Shown one piece after another: positions 23,556 through 32,986 of a DNA stretch of 64,000 nucleotides. A program made the position numbers and the translations under genes. The number at the start of each line of letters is the position of its first letter. The first letter of the stretch is position 1. The DNA is from Shewanella vesiculosa (GTDB lineage: Bacteria > Pseudomonadota > Gammaproteobacteria > Enterobacterales > Shewanellaceae), in assembly GCF_021560015.1 (NCBI RefSeq), contig NZ_CP073588.1, positions 3,828,501 through 3,892,500 of the forward strand, written 5' to 3'. Under the pieces are notes generated by a model. The model made no database searches. It saw only the letters and a list, made by a program, of their open reading frames with translations, and was not told the DNA's origin.

Positions 23556-23580
23556 AGGACCGATTACGGTCCTTTTTTTT
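23556..23580 (+). terminator. rph terminator / pyrE leader hairpin
   Basis: AGGACCG (23556-23562) and CGGTCCT (23567-23573) form a perfect stem with a 4-base loop, followed by eight T residues in total. It lies between rph and pyrE, the position of the UTP-sensing attenuator in enterics. I see no long rph-coupled pause structure, but the coding end of rph is close enough for translation coupling. Confidence 0.85.
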
Positions 23581-23610
23581 AGTCTAAAATTTGATGAAAG
23601 AGGAATAACC

Positions 23611-24252
23611 GTGAAAGCCTATCAACGCGAATTTATTGAGTTTGCTTTAGCCCGCCAAGTATTACGTTTTGGTGAGTTTACCCTTAAATCTGGCCGTACG
23701 AGCCCGTACTTTTTTAATGCTGGATTATTCAATACGGGTAAAGACTTAGCGCGTTTAGGCCGCTTTTATGCTGCGGCGTTAATGGATTCAGGAATTGAAT
23801 TCGATTTGTTATTTGGCCCAGCGTATAAAGGTATTCCGATTGCGACTACTACGGCTGTTGCCTTGTGTGATCATCACGATGTGGATATTCCTTACTGTTT
23901 TAATCGTAAAGAAGCCAAAACCCACGGCGAAGGTGGCAGTTTGGTGGGCAGCGAGTTAAAAGGCAAAGTGATGTTGGTGGACGATGTGATCACCGCTGGT
24001 ACGGCTATTCGTGAATCGATGGAAATTATTAATGCCCACAATGCCCAACTTGCAGGCGTGTTGATTGCACTTGATCGCCAAGAGAAAGGCAAAGGCGAGT
24101 TGTCGGCGATTCAAGAAGTTGAACGCGATTTTGGCTGTCAGATTGTGTCGATAATTACGCTTGCTGATTTAATCAGTTACTTGTCTGAAAAGCCGGGTAT
24201 GGAAGCAGAACTTGCTTCAGTTAGCGCTTATCGTGAGCAATACGGGATTTAG
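23611..24252 (+). CDS. pyrE: Orotate phosphoribosyltransferase
   Basis: 213 residues, family length. It joins orotate and PRPP to give OMP, step five of pyrimidine synthesis, as a cytosolic dimer. The PRPP loop [17 protein letters not shown] is complete, and the catalytic-loop [15 protein letters not shown] with lysine and histidine is present. The start ATG/GTG question is settled by GTGAAAGCC at 23611 after GAGGAAT, so this is a GTG start. Expression probably depends on the terminator hairpin just upstream. Confidence 0.96.
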   Translation: MKAYQREFIEFALARQVLRFGEFTLKSGRTSPYFFNAGLFNTGKDLARLGRFYAAALMDSGIEFDLLFGPAYKGIPIATTTAVALCDHHDVDIPYCFNRKEAKTHGEGGSLVGSELKGKVMLVDDVITAGTAIRESMEIINAHNAQLAGVLIALDRQEKGKGELSAIQEVERDFGCQIVSIITLADLISYLSEKPGMEAELASVSAYREQYGI

Positions 24253-24272
24253 TCTTTTTTCACCATGAATAC

Positions 24273-24316
24273 AAAAACGCAGCCCCTAGATTATTAAATT
24301 AGGTGGCTGCGTTTTT
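24273..24316. terminator. Bidirectional terminator between pyrE and folE
   Basis: AAAAACGCAGCC (24273-24284) pairs with GGCTGCGTTTTT (24305-24316), a perfect 12-bp stem with a 20-base loop and A/T runs on both sides, between convergent genes. Confidence 0.85.
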
Positions 24317-24338
24317 ATTGGCGTTTTGTTTATACACA

Positions 24339-24989
24339 TTATTTTACTTGGTGTAAAAACTCGGCGCGGGTTGCAGGGTTTGATTTAAAAATACCACCCA
24401 ATGCAGTGGTCGTGGTCGAGCTGGTTGAGTCCATTACGCCGCGAGATTTTACGCAGTAATGTACCGCATCCATTTTTACTGCTACGTCTTTGGTTTCAAG
24501 TAATGTTTGCAACGCCACTAACACTTGTTGGGTTAGGCGCTCTTGCACTTGTGGACGCTGGGCAAAAAATCGCACGATACGATTGATTTTAGACAAGCCA
24601 ATAATTTTGCTACGGGGCAAATAGGCCACAGTGGCAAAGCCATCAATGGTCACTAGGTGATGTTCGCAGGTGCTGGTAAGACTGATATCTTGTACGCGGA
24701 CCATTTCATCAACACCCATTTTGTTTTCGATAACCGTGATCTTAGGGAAGTTTTCGTAATCAAGCCCCGAGAAGATTTCGTCGACATACATTTTAGCAAT
24801 GCGGCGTGGAGTATCAGCCAAGCTGTCATCGGTTAAGTCGAGTGACATTAAGGTCAAAATTTCACGCATATGGTGTTCAATTTTGACTTTACGTTGTTCA
24901 GGCGTGGAAGTTTTTGGCAACATCGGGGTTTCTAGCCCACGGTCTTTTAGTGCTGCTTGTACTTTTATTGCGGCTTCACTGAGTGCCAT
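24339..24989 (-). CDS. folE: GTP cyclohydrolase I (FolE1)
   Basis: 216 residues. It turns GTP into dihydroneopterin triphosphate, the first step of folate synthesis. The zinc ligands are C108 and H111 (STCEHH) and C179 (HYCVKSRG), and the catalytic histidines and the H-x-V-x-I-x-G region ([16 protein letters not shown]) are present. The length and the C-terminal STTTTALGG motif match E. coli FolE. The gene is monocistronic and convergent with pyrE. Confidence 0.96.
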   Translation of the reverse strand: MALSEAAIKVQAALKDRGLETPMLPKTSTPEQRKVKIEHHMREILTLMSLDLTDDSLADTPRRIAKMYVDEIFSGLDYENFPKITVIENKMGVDEMVRVQDISLTSTCEHHLVTIDGFATVAYLPRSKIIGLSKINRIVRFFAQRPQVQERLTQQVLVALQTLLETKDVAVKMDAVHYCVKSRGVMDSTSSTTTTALGGIFKSNPATRAEFLHQVK

Positions 24990-25108
24990 ATATCCTCCAA
25001 CTACTCAATATCACTGTTTATATGAGTGTACGTTAATACCCACTTGGGTGCCCGTTAAGGGACGAGGAGAATAACGCGATTTGCGCTAAATTAATACTAC
25101 GGGTAACA

Positions 25109-25144
25109 AAAAAGCCGACCCTTTTAGCCAGGTATCGGCCTTTT
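25109..25144. terminator. Hairpin after S9 peptidase gene
   Basis: AAAAAGCCGA (25109-25118) pairs with TCGGCCTTTT (25135-25144) with one bulge. It lies just past the stop of the leftward peptidase gene at 25168. Confidence 0.65.
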
Positions 25145-25167
25145 GTGATTAAACGTTTAAGCGATAA

Positions 25168-27117
25168 CTACTTTACGTTTAGGTTTTCTTTGATGAATTT
25201 GAGTGTGATTTCGTAATATTTTGCTCGGTTTTCGGCGTTAAAAAAACCATGGCCTTCCTTTTTCCATATCTCTTTTTGGAATGGGTAGTTGGCTTGATTT
25301 AACGCTTTTTCCATTGCTTCAAATTGCTCAATAGGCGCGCGCTCATCTTCTTCACCATGAATTAATAACACTTTTGCTTTCAGTTTATTAACATTGTGAG
25401 TTGGCGACATTTCACGAAGGCGTTGTATATCAGTACCTAACACCTCTTCCAAGTATGCTTCTCCCCCATAAGATTCAGGAACATCACCGGTTTTATACAT
25501 TTGTTCTAAATCATAAACACCGGCAACGCCTACTGCGCATTTGAACATATCTGGCGCTAGCATTGGGCTCATTAGCGCTGAGTATCCACCAAAACTGCCG
25601 CCAGAAATACACACTCTATCTTTGTCGGCATAACCCTGATCGATAACATATTGGGTCGCATCGATAATATCGTATTGAATTTTGCTTCCCCAAGCCAAGT
25701 AGCCTGATTCTTCAAATGCTTTACCGTACCCACCCGAACCGCGGAAGTTAACCTGTAATACGGCAATGCCATTTTGTGCTAATAGCTGGTTTTCAGAGTT
25801 GAATACCCACAAGTCGCGCGGGCCATGTGGGCCGCCATGGGGGTTAACCACTAGAGGCATGTTTTTATGCTCTTTCATGCCACGAGGTAGGGTTAAATAA
25901 CCATGAATCGTCACACCATCACGGTTAGTAAAGCTGATGGGACGTACTTCTGACATGTCGCTAGGGTCTAGCGCAGCATTTTCAGCGAACAAGAATTTAA
26001 GTTTGAGCTTTTTACGGTCAAATAAATAATAGTCACCAGAGTTTCTGTCATTCATTGCCATAACAATAAGGGTATTACCGTCAACAGTTTCACTGACGAT
26101 ACGAATACGGTGATCAGGAATTGCAGCCATTAGCTGTTGCAATGCTTTGGCTTTGGCACTCTCAGTGTCGACAAATTGATACTCAGGATATCCGTTTTCA
26201 AACTCTACCGCGTAAAGGGTGTTTGTTTGGTCACTTACCCATGTCATAAATGGATCGACAACATCATGTTGGATGATTTTTTTATGTTTAGCTGTAGCGA
26301 GTTCGACTTCATAGATAGCGCTAGTCGCGCCTTCACCATGAGCAATAGCATAAATCGATTTGTTGTCTTCGGTGAACGAAAGAGGGTAGAAATCGGTTAG
26401 TCCGCCTTTAATTCTCTCAGCATCAACCCATTCATCATTTTCATAGTAGAAGAGTTGATCATTGTTTTTCTTGTCTCTGGCAAAACTAAAGCGCACGTTT
26501 TCATTGTTATCAACTAAGAAACCTGCATTTGCGACCGGTGATGTGGTAAGGCGTTTTCGTTTACCTGAGTAAACATCGACGCGATAAACTTCTGTATATG
26601 TATAATTCTGCTTATTCCAAGGGTAAGCCATTACAAGGATATCGTCTTTATCATCCTTTAAAGTATCTAATACGAATGCAGTCGCTTGAATACCACCATT
26701 ACTTTTTATTTTTGTACTTGCTGATGTATCACTGTTGTAACCAAATAGGTATTTTGATTTGCTGCCGTCAAAATTGACTGCCAATAGTTCACCGTAGTAA
26801 TCGGACACTTCACGTTGAGCATGTTTATAGAGTTTTTGTAACACAACCCTTTCTTCATTGACCCAATAATAACTGCCCACTTCTTCATCGCCACTGAATT
26901 TAACCGCATACGTTGGCTTCATCGATTCAAGGTTAAGGATGAGCAAAGTGCGTTTTTCATCTTCGATTAGGATCACACCAAGGTGCTTACCATCGGGTGA
27001 AATTTTAACGCCAGAAAACTCTGAATCAGCACTAAAGTCTTTAATTTGTGGAGCAGCAAAAGTGTGGGTGGTAAATAGAACGAGCAAACAACATGTGAGG
27101 TATAAAATGCGCAGCAT
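25168..27117 (-). CDS. S9 family prolyl oligopeptidase-type peptidase, exported
   Basis: 649 residues with an N-terminal signal peptide (about 1-21, LTCCLLVLFTTHTFA). Residues about 25-380 form a WD-like beta-propeller. The C-terminal alpha/beta-hydrolase domain (about 395-649) has the nucleophile S508 in GGSFGGY, D591 in HGEEDERAP and H623 in EGHGF. Enzymes of this clan cleave short peptides, often after proline or acyl-aminoacyl ends, and the signal peptide suggests periplasmic action. The upstream ribosome site is weak. The gene stands alone between folE and slmA. Substrate unknown. Confidence 0.88.
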   Translation of the reverse strand: MLRILYLTCCLLVLFTTHTFAAPQIKDFSADSEFSGVKISPDGKHLGVILIEDEKRTLLILNLESMKPTYAVKFSGDEEVGSYYWVNEERVVLQKLYKHAQREVSDYYGELLAVNFDGSKSKYLFGYNSDTSASTKIKSNGGIQATAFVLDTLKDDKDDILVMAYPWNKQNYTYTEVYRVDVYSGKRKRLTTSPVANAGFLVDNNENVRFSFARDKKNNDQLFYYENDEWVDAERIKGGLTDFYPLSFTEDNKSIYAIAHGEGATSAIYEVELATAKHKKIIQHDVVDPFMTWVSDQTNTLYAVEFENGYPEYQFVDTESAKAKALQQLMAAIPDHRIRIVSETVDGNTLIVMAMNDRNSGDYYLFDRKKLKLKFLFAENAALDPSDMSEVRPISFTNRDGVTIHGYLTLPRGMKEHKNMPLVVNPHGGPHGPRDLWVFNSENQLLAQNGIAVLQVNFRGSGGYGKAFEESGYLAWGSKIQYDIIDATQYVIDQGYADKDRVCISGGSFGGYSALMSPMLAPDMFKCAVGVAGVYDLEQMYKTGDVPESYGGEAYLEEVLGTDIQRLREMSPTHNVNKLKAKVLLIHGEEDERAPIEQFEAMEKALNQANYPFQKEIWKKEGHGFFNAENRAKYYEITLKFIKENLNVK

Positions 27118-27284
27118 AAATACAGTCCGTGTAATTAATGTTAAAAATGTAACGGCATTGTATTTTATCTGAGTTTTTGGGGCAAGAGTTGTCGACTAAT
27201 TATTCAGCAGAATTAGGTGGATATAGGTTTTAAATGATTTAACATCTAGGGCTACATGTTAACAGCATACAGCCCTAAAGACGG

Positions 27285-27878
27285 TTAACTTCTCAACAAC
27301 TGTTGCTGAATAAAGGTCCACTGTTCATCAAAGTGTTGGGTTGGTTTTTGTTTAAATTCACTGCGGACAAATTGTGAAATTCTGCCTTCTGCAAAGGCGA
27401 GTAACAAGTTAGCCAGAATAGCTTCATCGATATTAAAGCCTACGCCTTCACGTAAGGTTTTTTCTCGTAAAATTTGTTTGATTTGGGTTTCTATTTTTGC
27501 AAAAAGCACATCGATACGACTGCGTAAACGTTCGTTTTCACCCAACAACGCATCGCCATTTAATACTCGCGAGATCCCTGGGTTACGTTCAGAAAATACC
27601 AATAATAAGTGCAGTACTAATTGGCAGCGAATCATAGTATCTTTTTCTTCGTCCATGATGATGTTTAAACGCGATAATATAGCATCTTCAATAAACTCAA
27701 TTAAGCCTTCGAACATCCGTGCTTTGCTAGGAAAGTGTCGATAAAGTGCGGCTTCAGATACACCCACTTCTGCGGCCAGTTTGGCTGTTGTTATACGTTG
27801 ACCAGGGCTGGTTTCAAGCATTTGTGCTAAGCATTGTAAAATATGCTCACGGCGATTTATTTTAGGGCTTTCAGCCAT
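27285..27878 (-). CDS. slmA: Nucleoid occlusion factor SlmA (TetR family)
   Basis: 197 residues. The N-terminal TetR-type helix-turn-helix ([21 protein letters not shown]) and the all-helical C-terminal domain match SlmA along its length. SlmA binds DNA sites on the chromosome and blocks FtsZ ring assembly over the nucleoid; its target ftsZ starts at the right end of this window. The gene is last in a leftward coaBC-dut-slmA run (35-bp gap after dut), the same order as in E. coli. Confidence 0.95.
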   Translation of the reverse strand: MAESPKINRREHILQCLAQMLETSPGQRITTAKLAAEVGVSEAALYRHFPSKARMFEGLIEFIEDAILSRLNIIMDEEKDTMIRCQLVLHLLLVFSERNPGISRVLNGDALLGENERLRSRIDVLFAKIETQIKQILREKTLREGVGFNIDEAILANLLLAFAEGRISQFVRSEFKQKPTQHFDEQWTFIQQQLLRS

Positions 27879-27913
27879 TATCTGTTCCTTGGCTCAGTGA
27901 CTACTTGAAAAGG

Positions 27914-28372
27914 TTATTTGGTGCCTGAGTGACCAAATCCGCCTTCTCCACGATCTGAGCTATTAAACTCATCCACTAGGGTAAATGCTGCCTGTACAAC
28001 GGGTACAAACATCAATTGGGCTAAACGGTCGCCTATTTCGAGTGTGAATGGTTTATCACTTCGGTTCCAACATGACACCATTAATTGCCCTTGATAATCG
28101 GAGTCTATTAATCCGACTAAATTGCCTAAAACGATACCATGCTTGTGGCCCATGCCTGAGCGCGGCAAAATTACCGCCGCAAGGCTGGGGTCGGCAACAT
28201 GAATAGCGATACCGGTTGGAATTAATACCGTTTGACCAGGTTCAATCACCATAGTCGCGTCGGTCATGGCGCGTAAGTCCATGCCTGCACTACCTGAAGT
28301 TGCGTAGGCGGGTAATGGAAATTCACTGCCAATACGCGAGTCGATAATTTTTAGTTCAATGGGTGTTTTCAT
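27914..28372 (-). CDS. dut: Deoxyuridine 5'-triphosphate nucleotidohydrolase
   Basis: 152 residues. It hydrolyses dUTP to dUMP, keeping uracil out of DNA and feeding dTMP synthesis; it is a homotrimer. The motifs are visible in order: [29 protein letters not shown] with the catalytic aspartate, GDRLAQL, and the C-terminal P-loop-like [10 protein letters not shown]. The ATG overlaps the coaBC stop by 4 bp, so the two are translationally coupled. Confidence 0.97.
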   Translation of the reverse strand: MKTPIELKIIDSRIGSEFPLPAYATSGSAGMDLRAMTDATMVIEPGQTVLIPTGIAIHVADPSLAAVILPRSGMGHKHGIVLGNLVGLIDSDYQGQLMVSCWNRSDKPFTLEIGDRLAQLMFVPVVQAAFTLVDEFNSSDRGEGGFGHSGTK

Positions 28373-29562
28373 GATTTTTTTAGTTGTTGTTCTATCAATG
28401 TAAGTAATTGGCGCGCTAGAGTCAGTTTATCTGTTGCCGGCAGTTGTTGGCTGCCATCTTGCCAGAATACCTGTAGTGCATTGCTATCGGCATTAAAGCC
28501 TAAGCCTTGAATAGAAACATCGTTGGCGGCAATCATATCAAGCTTTTTGCGCTGTAGTTTGCCGCGAGCGTATTGTTCGACATCGTTTGTTTCTGCAGCA
28601 AAACCGACCGTAAAAGGTCGGGTAGCGTGCTGAGCTACCGCGGCTAAGATATCAGGATTTCGTACCAGCGCAAGTTGCATTTGTTCAGCCGATTTTTTGA
28701 TTTTTTGATCCGCGACAGCTGCAATTCGATAATCAGCCACTGCGGCACAGCCGATAAAAATATCATGTTGTTCAACTTGGCCCATTACAGCTTCGAGCAT
28801 CTGCTGCGCTGAATCAACATCAATACGCGTGACGCCTGGAGGCGTGGCTAAATTGACTGGACCAGAGACTAATGTCACCTTGGCGCCCATTTCAGCCGCT
28901 GCTTGCGCTAATGAATAACCCATTTTCCCTGAGCTGTGATTCGAGATATATCGCACTGGATCTATGGCTTCACGTGTTGGGCCAGCAGTTATAAGCACGT
29001 TATGGCCGCAGAGTGATTTAGGGCCAAAAAATTGTACTAATTGTTCTGCCATCGCAGTGGGTTCTTGCATTCTGCCTGGGCCGACTTCACCACAGGCTTG
29101 ATTACCAGATGCTGGCTGCCAGATGATGAGGCCTTTACGGGCTAAATTGGCTAGGTTCTCTTGAGTGGTGATGTTTTGGTACATCTGTTGATTCATTGCT
29201 GGGCATACAATAACAGGCGCACTGGTGGCTAAACAGGTGGTGGTTAGTAAGTCATTCGCCATACCAGCGTTAATACGTGCAATTAAATTAGCTGTAGCAG
29301 GTGCTAATAGAACAACGTCAGCCCAACGAGCGAGTTCGATATGGCCCATAGCCGCTTCTGCTGCGGGATCGAGTAAATCAGAGGCTACTGGGTTGCCAGA
29401 GAGCGCTTGTATGGTCAATGGGGTAATAAACTCCATGGCGCTTTGGGTCATAATGACACGTACGTCTGCGCCACGCTCTTTCAAGCGGCGAATAAGGTCT
29501 GCACTTTTGTAAGCGGCAATACCGCCACCAATTCCGAGTAATACTTTTTTATTTGTCAGCAT
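28369..29562 (-). CDS. coaBC: Bifunctional phosphopantothenoylcysteine synthetase/decarboxylase
   Basis: 397 residues from the ATG at 29562 ([20 protein letters not shown]); two in-frame starts lie up to 21 bases upstream. It makes 4'-phosphopantetheine for coenzyme A. The N-terminal flavoprotein domain (CoaC, about 1-185) has the GGGIAAYK start, PAMNQQM and the catalytic cysteine in [15 protein letters not shown]. The C-terminal CoaB domain has [26 protein letters not shown], and the K-L-D-x-I-x-A-N motif. It is first in the coaBC-dut-slmA group and divergent from radC. Confidence 0.95.
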   Translation of the reverse strand: MLTNKKVLLGIGGGIAAYKSADLIRRLKERGADVRVIMTQSAMEFITPLTIQALSGNPVASDLLDPAAEAAMGHIELARWADVVLLAPATANLIARINAGMANDLLTTTCLATSAPVIVCPAMNQQMYQNITTQENLANLARKGLIIWQPASGNQACGEVGPGRMQEPTAMAEQLVQFFGPKSLCGHNVLITAGPTREAIDPVRYISNHSSGKMGYSLAQAAAEMGAKVTLVSGPVNLATPPGVTRIDVDSAQQMLEAVMGQVEQHDIFIGCAAVADYRIAAVADQKIKKSAEQMQLALVRNPDILAAVAQHATRPFTVGFAAETNDVEQYARGKLQRKKLDMIAANDVSIQGLGFNADSNALQVFWQDGSQQLPATDKLTLARQLLTLIEQQLKKS

Positions 29563-29788
29563 GATGCACATTATCCGACTCAAATCTAATTTCGGCTAAC
29601 AATATCACAAACCTGTGACAAGTTACGTAGATCCAATCTCAAAAATATCGACCATACTGTGTAATTGATTCGAACTCTTTTTGAAAATGACAGTGACCGC
29701 TTATTGATGCTGTGATGGGTGATTGTTTTGTGACTAGAGTCGATTGAGTACGCGAAGTGTAATGCCACATTGAATATAAGGGACATTC

Positions 29789-30466
29789 ATGGGAATTAAA
29801 GATTGGCCACAAGGAGAAGGGCCGCGAGAAAAATTATTGCTCAAGGGTGCAGGACATCTTTCGGATGCAGAATTGCTCGCGGTAATATTACGTAATGGTC
29901 TGGCAGGTCAAAATGCGGTGGATTTAGCCCGAAACATGATTCATCAGTTTGGTGGTTTGCGCAGTTTATTGAGTGCACCTAAAAGCCAAGTCTGTAAATT
30001 AGCCGGTGTTGGACCGGTAAAATATGCTCAATTACAGGCTGCAGCGGAAATTTCTAAGCGAATTGCGCATGAAAATCTACAAAGAGGACAAATTTTGACA
30101 AATCCTGATTTAACTCGGGACTATTTAATGAGACAATTGGCAGACCGATCCTATGAAGTGTTCGCCTTACTATTGTTGGATACCCAACATAGAGTCATTC
30201 AATTTGTAGAATTATTTCGTGGCACCATCGATTCTGCTTCTGTTTATCCTCGCGAGGTTGTAAGCCTTGTTTTGGAGAAAAAAGCGGCAGCGGTAATTGT
30301 GTGTCACAATCACCCGTCTGGCATTGCTGAGCCAAGTCAGGCAGATCGGCGAATAACTGAGCGAATAAAAAATGCATTGGCAACCATAGATGTTTCTTTG
30401 TTAGATCATATGGTTGTAGGTGATCAGGAGATAGTCTCCTTTGCCGAGCGAGGGTGGATTGTATAA
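29789..30466 (+). CDS. radC: RadC family JAB/MPN domain protein
   Basis: 225 residues. An N-terminal helix-hairpin-helix-like part (LLSAPKSQVCKLAGVGPVKYAQLQAA) is followed by a JAB1/MPN domain with the metal motif HNHPSG-x8-D (VIVCHNHPSGIAEPSQAD), as in metalloproteases and deubiquitinase-like enzymes. RadC was once linked to DNA repair, but its true role is unsettled. The position upstream of rpmB-rpmG is conserved in gammaproteobacteria. Confidence 0.94.
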   Translation: MGIKDWPQGEGPREKLLLKGAGHLSDAELLAVILRNGLAGQNAVDLARNMIHQFGGLRSLLSAPKSQVCKLAGVGPVKYAQLQAAAEISKRIAHENLQRGQILTNPDLTRDYLMRQLADRSYEVFALLLLDTQHRVIQFVELFRGTIDSASVYPREVVSLVLEKKAAAVIVCHNHPSGIAEPSQADRRITERIKNALATIDVSLLDHMVVGDQEIVSFAERGWIV

Positions 30467-30473
30467 ACACTGC

Positions 30474-30502
30474 TTGATCTTATATGGTCAATCGTGTATA
30501 AA
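30474..30502 (+). promoter_or_regulatory. Sigma-70 promoter of rpmB-rpmG
   Basis: TTGATC (30474-30479), a 17-bp spacer and TATAAA (30497-30502) directly follow the radC stop region. The spacing is ideal, and a GC-rich stretch (GCGCCC) just after it resembles the discriminator of stringently controlled ribosomal promoters. Confidence 0.75.
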
Positions 30503-30515
30503 ATGCGCCCTCTTT

Positions 30516-30544
30516 GTGCCTCGGGCGACGGCCATACGAGGCAC
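30516..30544 (+). ncRNA. Leader hairpin in the rpmB 5' untranslated region (candidate)
   Basis: GTGCCTCG (30516-30523) pairs perfectly with CGAGGCAC (30537-30544) around a 13-base loop. It lies within the transcript, 44 bp before rpmB. No T-run follows, so it is not a terminator. It may be a ribosomal protein binding site for autoregulation or a stabilising hairpin; neither is shown. Confidence 0.45.
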
Positions 30545-30587
30545 ATTAATGCTAGAGCGTTAAAAATTTGTTTTGGAGAAGATTGAC

Positions 30588-30824
30588 ATGTCAAGAGTAT
30601 GCCAAGTAACTGGCAAGAAGCCAATGGTTGGTAACAACCGTTCGCACGCAAAAAATTCGACTCGTCGTCGTTTTTTACCTAACCTACAAAACCACCGTTT
30701 TTGGTTAGAAGAAGAAAAGCGTTTCGTGCAATTACGTGTATCTACTAAAGGTATCCGTATTATCGACAAGAAAGGTATCGAAGTGATTGTTAAAGAACTT
30801 CGTGCCCGTGGCGAGAAGGTATAA
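30588..30824 (+). CDS. rpmB: 50S ribosomal protein L28
   Basis: 78 residues from the ATG at 30588 with GGAGA upstream. [20 protein letters not shown] is the family start, and the length matches bL28 of E. coli. It is a structural protein of the large subunit near the E site. rpmG follows after 6 bp, the usual pair. Confidence 0.98.
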   Translation: MSRVCQVTGKKPMVGNNRSHAKNSTRRRFLPNLQNHRFWLEEEKRFVQLRVSTKGIRIIDKKGIEVIVKELRARGEKV

Positions 30825-30830
30825 TAGAAA

Positions 30831-31004
30831 ATGGCTAAATCTAAAGGTAATCGTGAGAAGATCAAATTAGTATCTACTGCTAAAACTGGTCACTTCTACA
30901 CTACTGAAAAGAACAAGCGTAACATGCCTGAAAAAATGGAAATCAAGAAATTTGATCCAGTCATTCGTCAGCACGTTATGTACAAAGAAGCTAAAATCAA
31001 GTAA
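30831..31004 (+). CDS. rpmG: 50S ribosomal protein L33
   Basis: 57 residues: a short basic protein starting [20 protein letters not shown] and ending KEAKIK. It lacks the CxxC zinc pairs (positions read [10 protein letters not shown]), so it is the zinc-free (C-minus) form of bL33. It is cotranscribed with rpmB and ends at a terminator. Confidence 0.97.
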   Translation: MAKSKGNREKIKLVSTAKTGHFYTTEKNKRNMPEKMEIKKFDPVIRQHVMYKEAKIK

Positions 31005-31020
31005 TTGATTTTTGATTCTT

Positions 31021-31049
31021 AAAAAAGCCCCTTAATTGGGGCTTTTTTT
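31021..31049 (+). terminator. Terminator of rpmB-rpmG
   Basis: AAAAAAGCCCC (31021-31031), a 6-base loop and GGGGCTTTTTTT form a strong stem with a T-run, 16 bp past the rpmG stop. Confidence 0.92.
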
Positions 31050-31351
31050 ATGGCCGTTTGAAAATAGTCTATACTAAACTGTTGCATAAGCAGGTGAACT
31101 CAAATGGTGACTAAGTTGCTGATTTGTCAGTACTGCGTAGTTGTTTACTATGTGTGGTGCATGATTAATCTTATGGCATTGAATCAAGCTCTGTGGTCAT
31201 TATTATTATGTGATGATGTTTGAGGATTGTTATTAAAGTTTAATGTAATGTTATAAATATATGCGTAAAGTATTATTCACAGTAAAAATAAGCTAACTTT
31301 TTGGCTGTAATGATTTTTTCATATAAATTTGAGACACTCTGTTTTACTTTA
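31050..31351. other. Intergenic region between rpmG terminator and ArgR boxes
   Basis: About 300 bp of AT-rich DNA without a convincing gene. A TTATTCAC half-site resembling an ArgR half-box lies at about 31270. The argA promoter is probably near the two ArgR boxes that follow. Confidence 0.4.
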
Positions 31352-31390
31352 AGTGAAATAAAATGCTTTAAAAGTGAATTAAAATGCAAT
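31352..31390. promoter_or_regulatory. argA: Two tandem ArgR boxes upstream of argA
   Basis: Box 1 has TGAAATAAAATGCT (31354-31367) and box 2 TGAATTAAAATGCA (31375-31388). Compared with TGAAT-W4-ATTCA, box 2 differs at one base and box 1 at three. The two are exactly 21 bp apart, giving two 18-bp boxes separated by 3 bp, the standard layout for one ArgR hexamer. They lie about 95-130 bp before the argA start. Confidence 0.75.
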
Positions 31391-31481
31391 ACCATTCCCT
31401 TTTGGCACTACAAATCATTGTGTGACATTTTTTGTCATAATCATTAATGCACATCAAATTTATACCGAGGTGAATTTGCCC

Positions 31482-32801
31482 GTGAGAACCACTGAATTAG
31501 TTGATGGATTTCGTCATTCTGCTCCTTATGTTAATGCGCATAGAGGTAAAACTTTTGTCGTCATGTTGGGTGGCGAAGCATTAGCGCATCCACAATTCCG
31601 CGGTATTTTGAATGATGTGGCTTTGTTGCACTCGCTTGGGATTGAAGTGGTATTAGTCTATGGTGCAAGACCACAGATAGATGCCGGCTTAAAGGCTGCT
31701 GGAATTGAGCCTGCATACCATAATGGTATTCGTATTACTGATGATGAAACTTTAAAGATTATCAAGCAGGTTGCGGGGGCGACTCAATTTGATATTACCG
31801 CTAGGCTGTCGATGAGCTTAGGTAATACGCCAATGCAGAATGCACAAATTAACTTAGTCAGTGGTAATTTTGTTATTGCGCAACCGCTGGGTGTTGATGA
31901 CGGTGTCGACTTTTGTTTAAGTGGCAAAGTACGTCGTATTGATGCACAAGGGTTACGCCGCCAATTAGATAACAACGGTATTGTATTAATGGGGCCGATT
32001 GCGGCTTCTGTTACTGGTGAAAGCTTTAACCTGACCGCTGAAGAGGTGGCGACCCAAGTCGCGATTAAGTTAAAGGCCGATAAGATTATTGGTTTTAGTG
32101 ATAGCCACGGTATTTTAGGCGCAAATGGCGAAGTGATTGCCGAACTTATGCCAGATGATATCGAAGAAATGCTCAAGACAATGTCTGAGGATGATCATAC
32201 TTCAGTGGGGACTATCGCTTTCTTAAAAGCCAGTGTTGAAGCGTGCCGCCGAGGCGTACCACGTTGTCATTTAGTGAGTTATTTAGAAGATGGCGCCTTG
32301 TTACAAGAGTTATTCTCGCGCGAAGGCATAGGTACGCAAATTGTTACTCAAAGTGCTGAGCGTTTACGCCGCGCAACCATTAGCGACATCGGTGGCATTT
32401 TAAACCTGATTCGACCTTTAGAAGAGCAAGGTATCTTGGTACGTCGCTCTCGTGAGCAACTTGAAATGGAAATAGAGCAATTTATGCTTGTTGAGCGTGA
32501 CAATTTAGTCATCGGCTGTGCGGCATTGTATCCATTTGAAGAAGATAATGCCGGTGAGTTTGCCTGTCTTGTGGTGCACCCTGATTATCGTGATGCAGAC
32601 CGTGGTAGCTTGTTACTCAATAATATTATTGGTCAGGCACGCGTACGCGGTTATTCCCGTTTATTTGCGTTAACCACTCGCAGCATTCATTGGTTTTTAG
32701 AGCATGGTTTTAGTATTGTCGATGTTGAAGAACTGCCGAACAAGAAAAAGCAGCTTTATAACTATCAGCGTCGATCGAAGATCCTTGCTTTAGATTTATA
32801 G
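31482..32801 (+). CDS. argA: N-acetylglutamate synthase (amino-acid acetyltransferase)
   Basis: 439 residues from the GTG at 31482, with GAGG about 10 bases upstream and the family start [17 protein letters not shown]; longer in-frame starts would add unrelated residues. It acetylates glutamate with acetyl-CoA, the first step of arginine synthesis. The N-terminal amino-acid kinase-like domain (about 20-285) binds arginine for feedback inhibition, and the C-terminal GNAT domain (about 290-439) carries the acetyl-CoA site ([15 protein letters not shown]). Two ArgR boxes lie upstream and a terminator follows. Confidence 0.95.
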   Translation: MRTTELVDGFRHSAPYVNAHRGKTFVVMLGGEALAHPQFRGILNDVALLHSLGIEVVLVYGARPQIDAGLKAAGIEPAYHNGIRITDDETLKIIKQVAGATQFDITARLSMSLGNTPMQNAQINLVSGNFVIAQPLGVDDGVDFCLSGKVRRIDAQGLRRQLDNNGIVLMGPIAASVTGESFNLTAEEVATQVAIKLKADKIIGFSDSHGILGANGEVIAELMPDDIEEMLKTMSEDDHTSVGTIAFLKASVEACRRGVPRCHLVSYLEDGALLQELFSREGIGTQIVTQSAERLRRATISDIGGILNLIRPLEEQGILVRRSREQLEMEIEQFMLVERDNLVIGCAALYPFEEDNAGEFACLVVHPDYRDADRGSLLLNNIIGQARVRGYSRLFALTTRSIHWFLEHGFSIVDVEELPNKKKQLYNYQRRSKILALDL

Positions 32802-32825
32802 TGACGACGATAGGATAAACATCTC

Positions 32826-32857
32826 AAAAAAATGCCGGATAAATCCGGCATTTTTTT
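32826..32857 (+). terminator. Terminator of argA
   Basis: AAAAAAATGCCGGA (32826-32839) pairs with TCCGGCATTTTTTT (32844-32857), a 4-base loop, 14 perfect pairs. Confidence 0.92.
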
Positions 32858-32986
32858 GATTCAATTTTGTACATTGCTAATGTGATTAACTCGTTACGTT
32901 AAGCCATTCAATCAATCTGTTTTGCATTAGCGGTGTTCAGCATACTCAATTTTGTGACTTGCCATTAAATGGTTATAAATGGCCTA

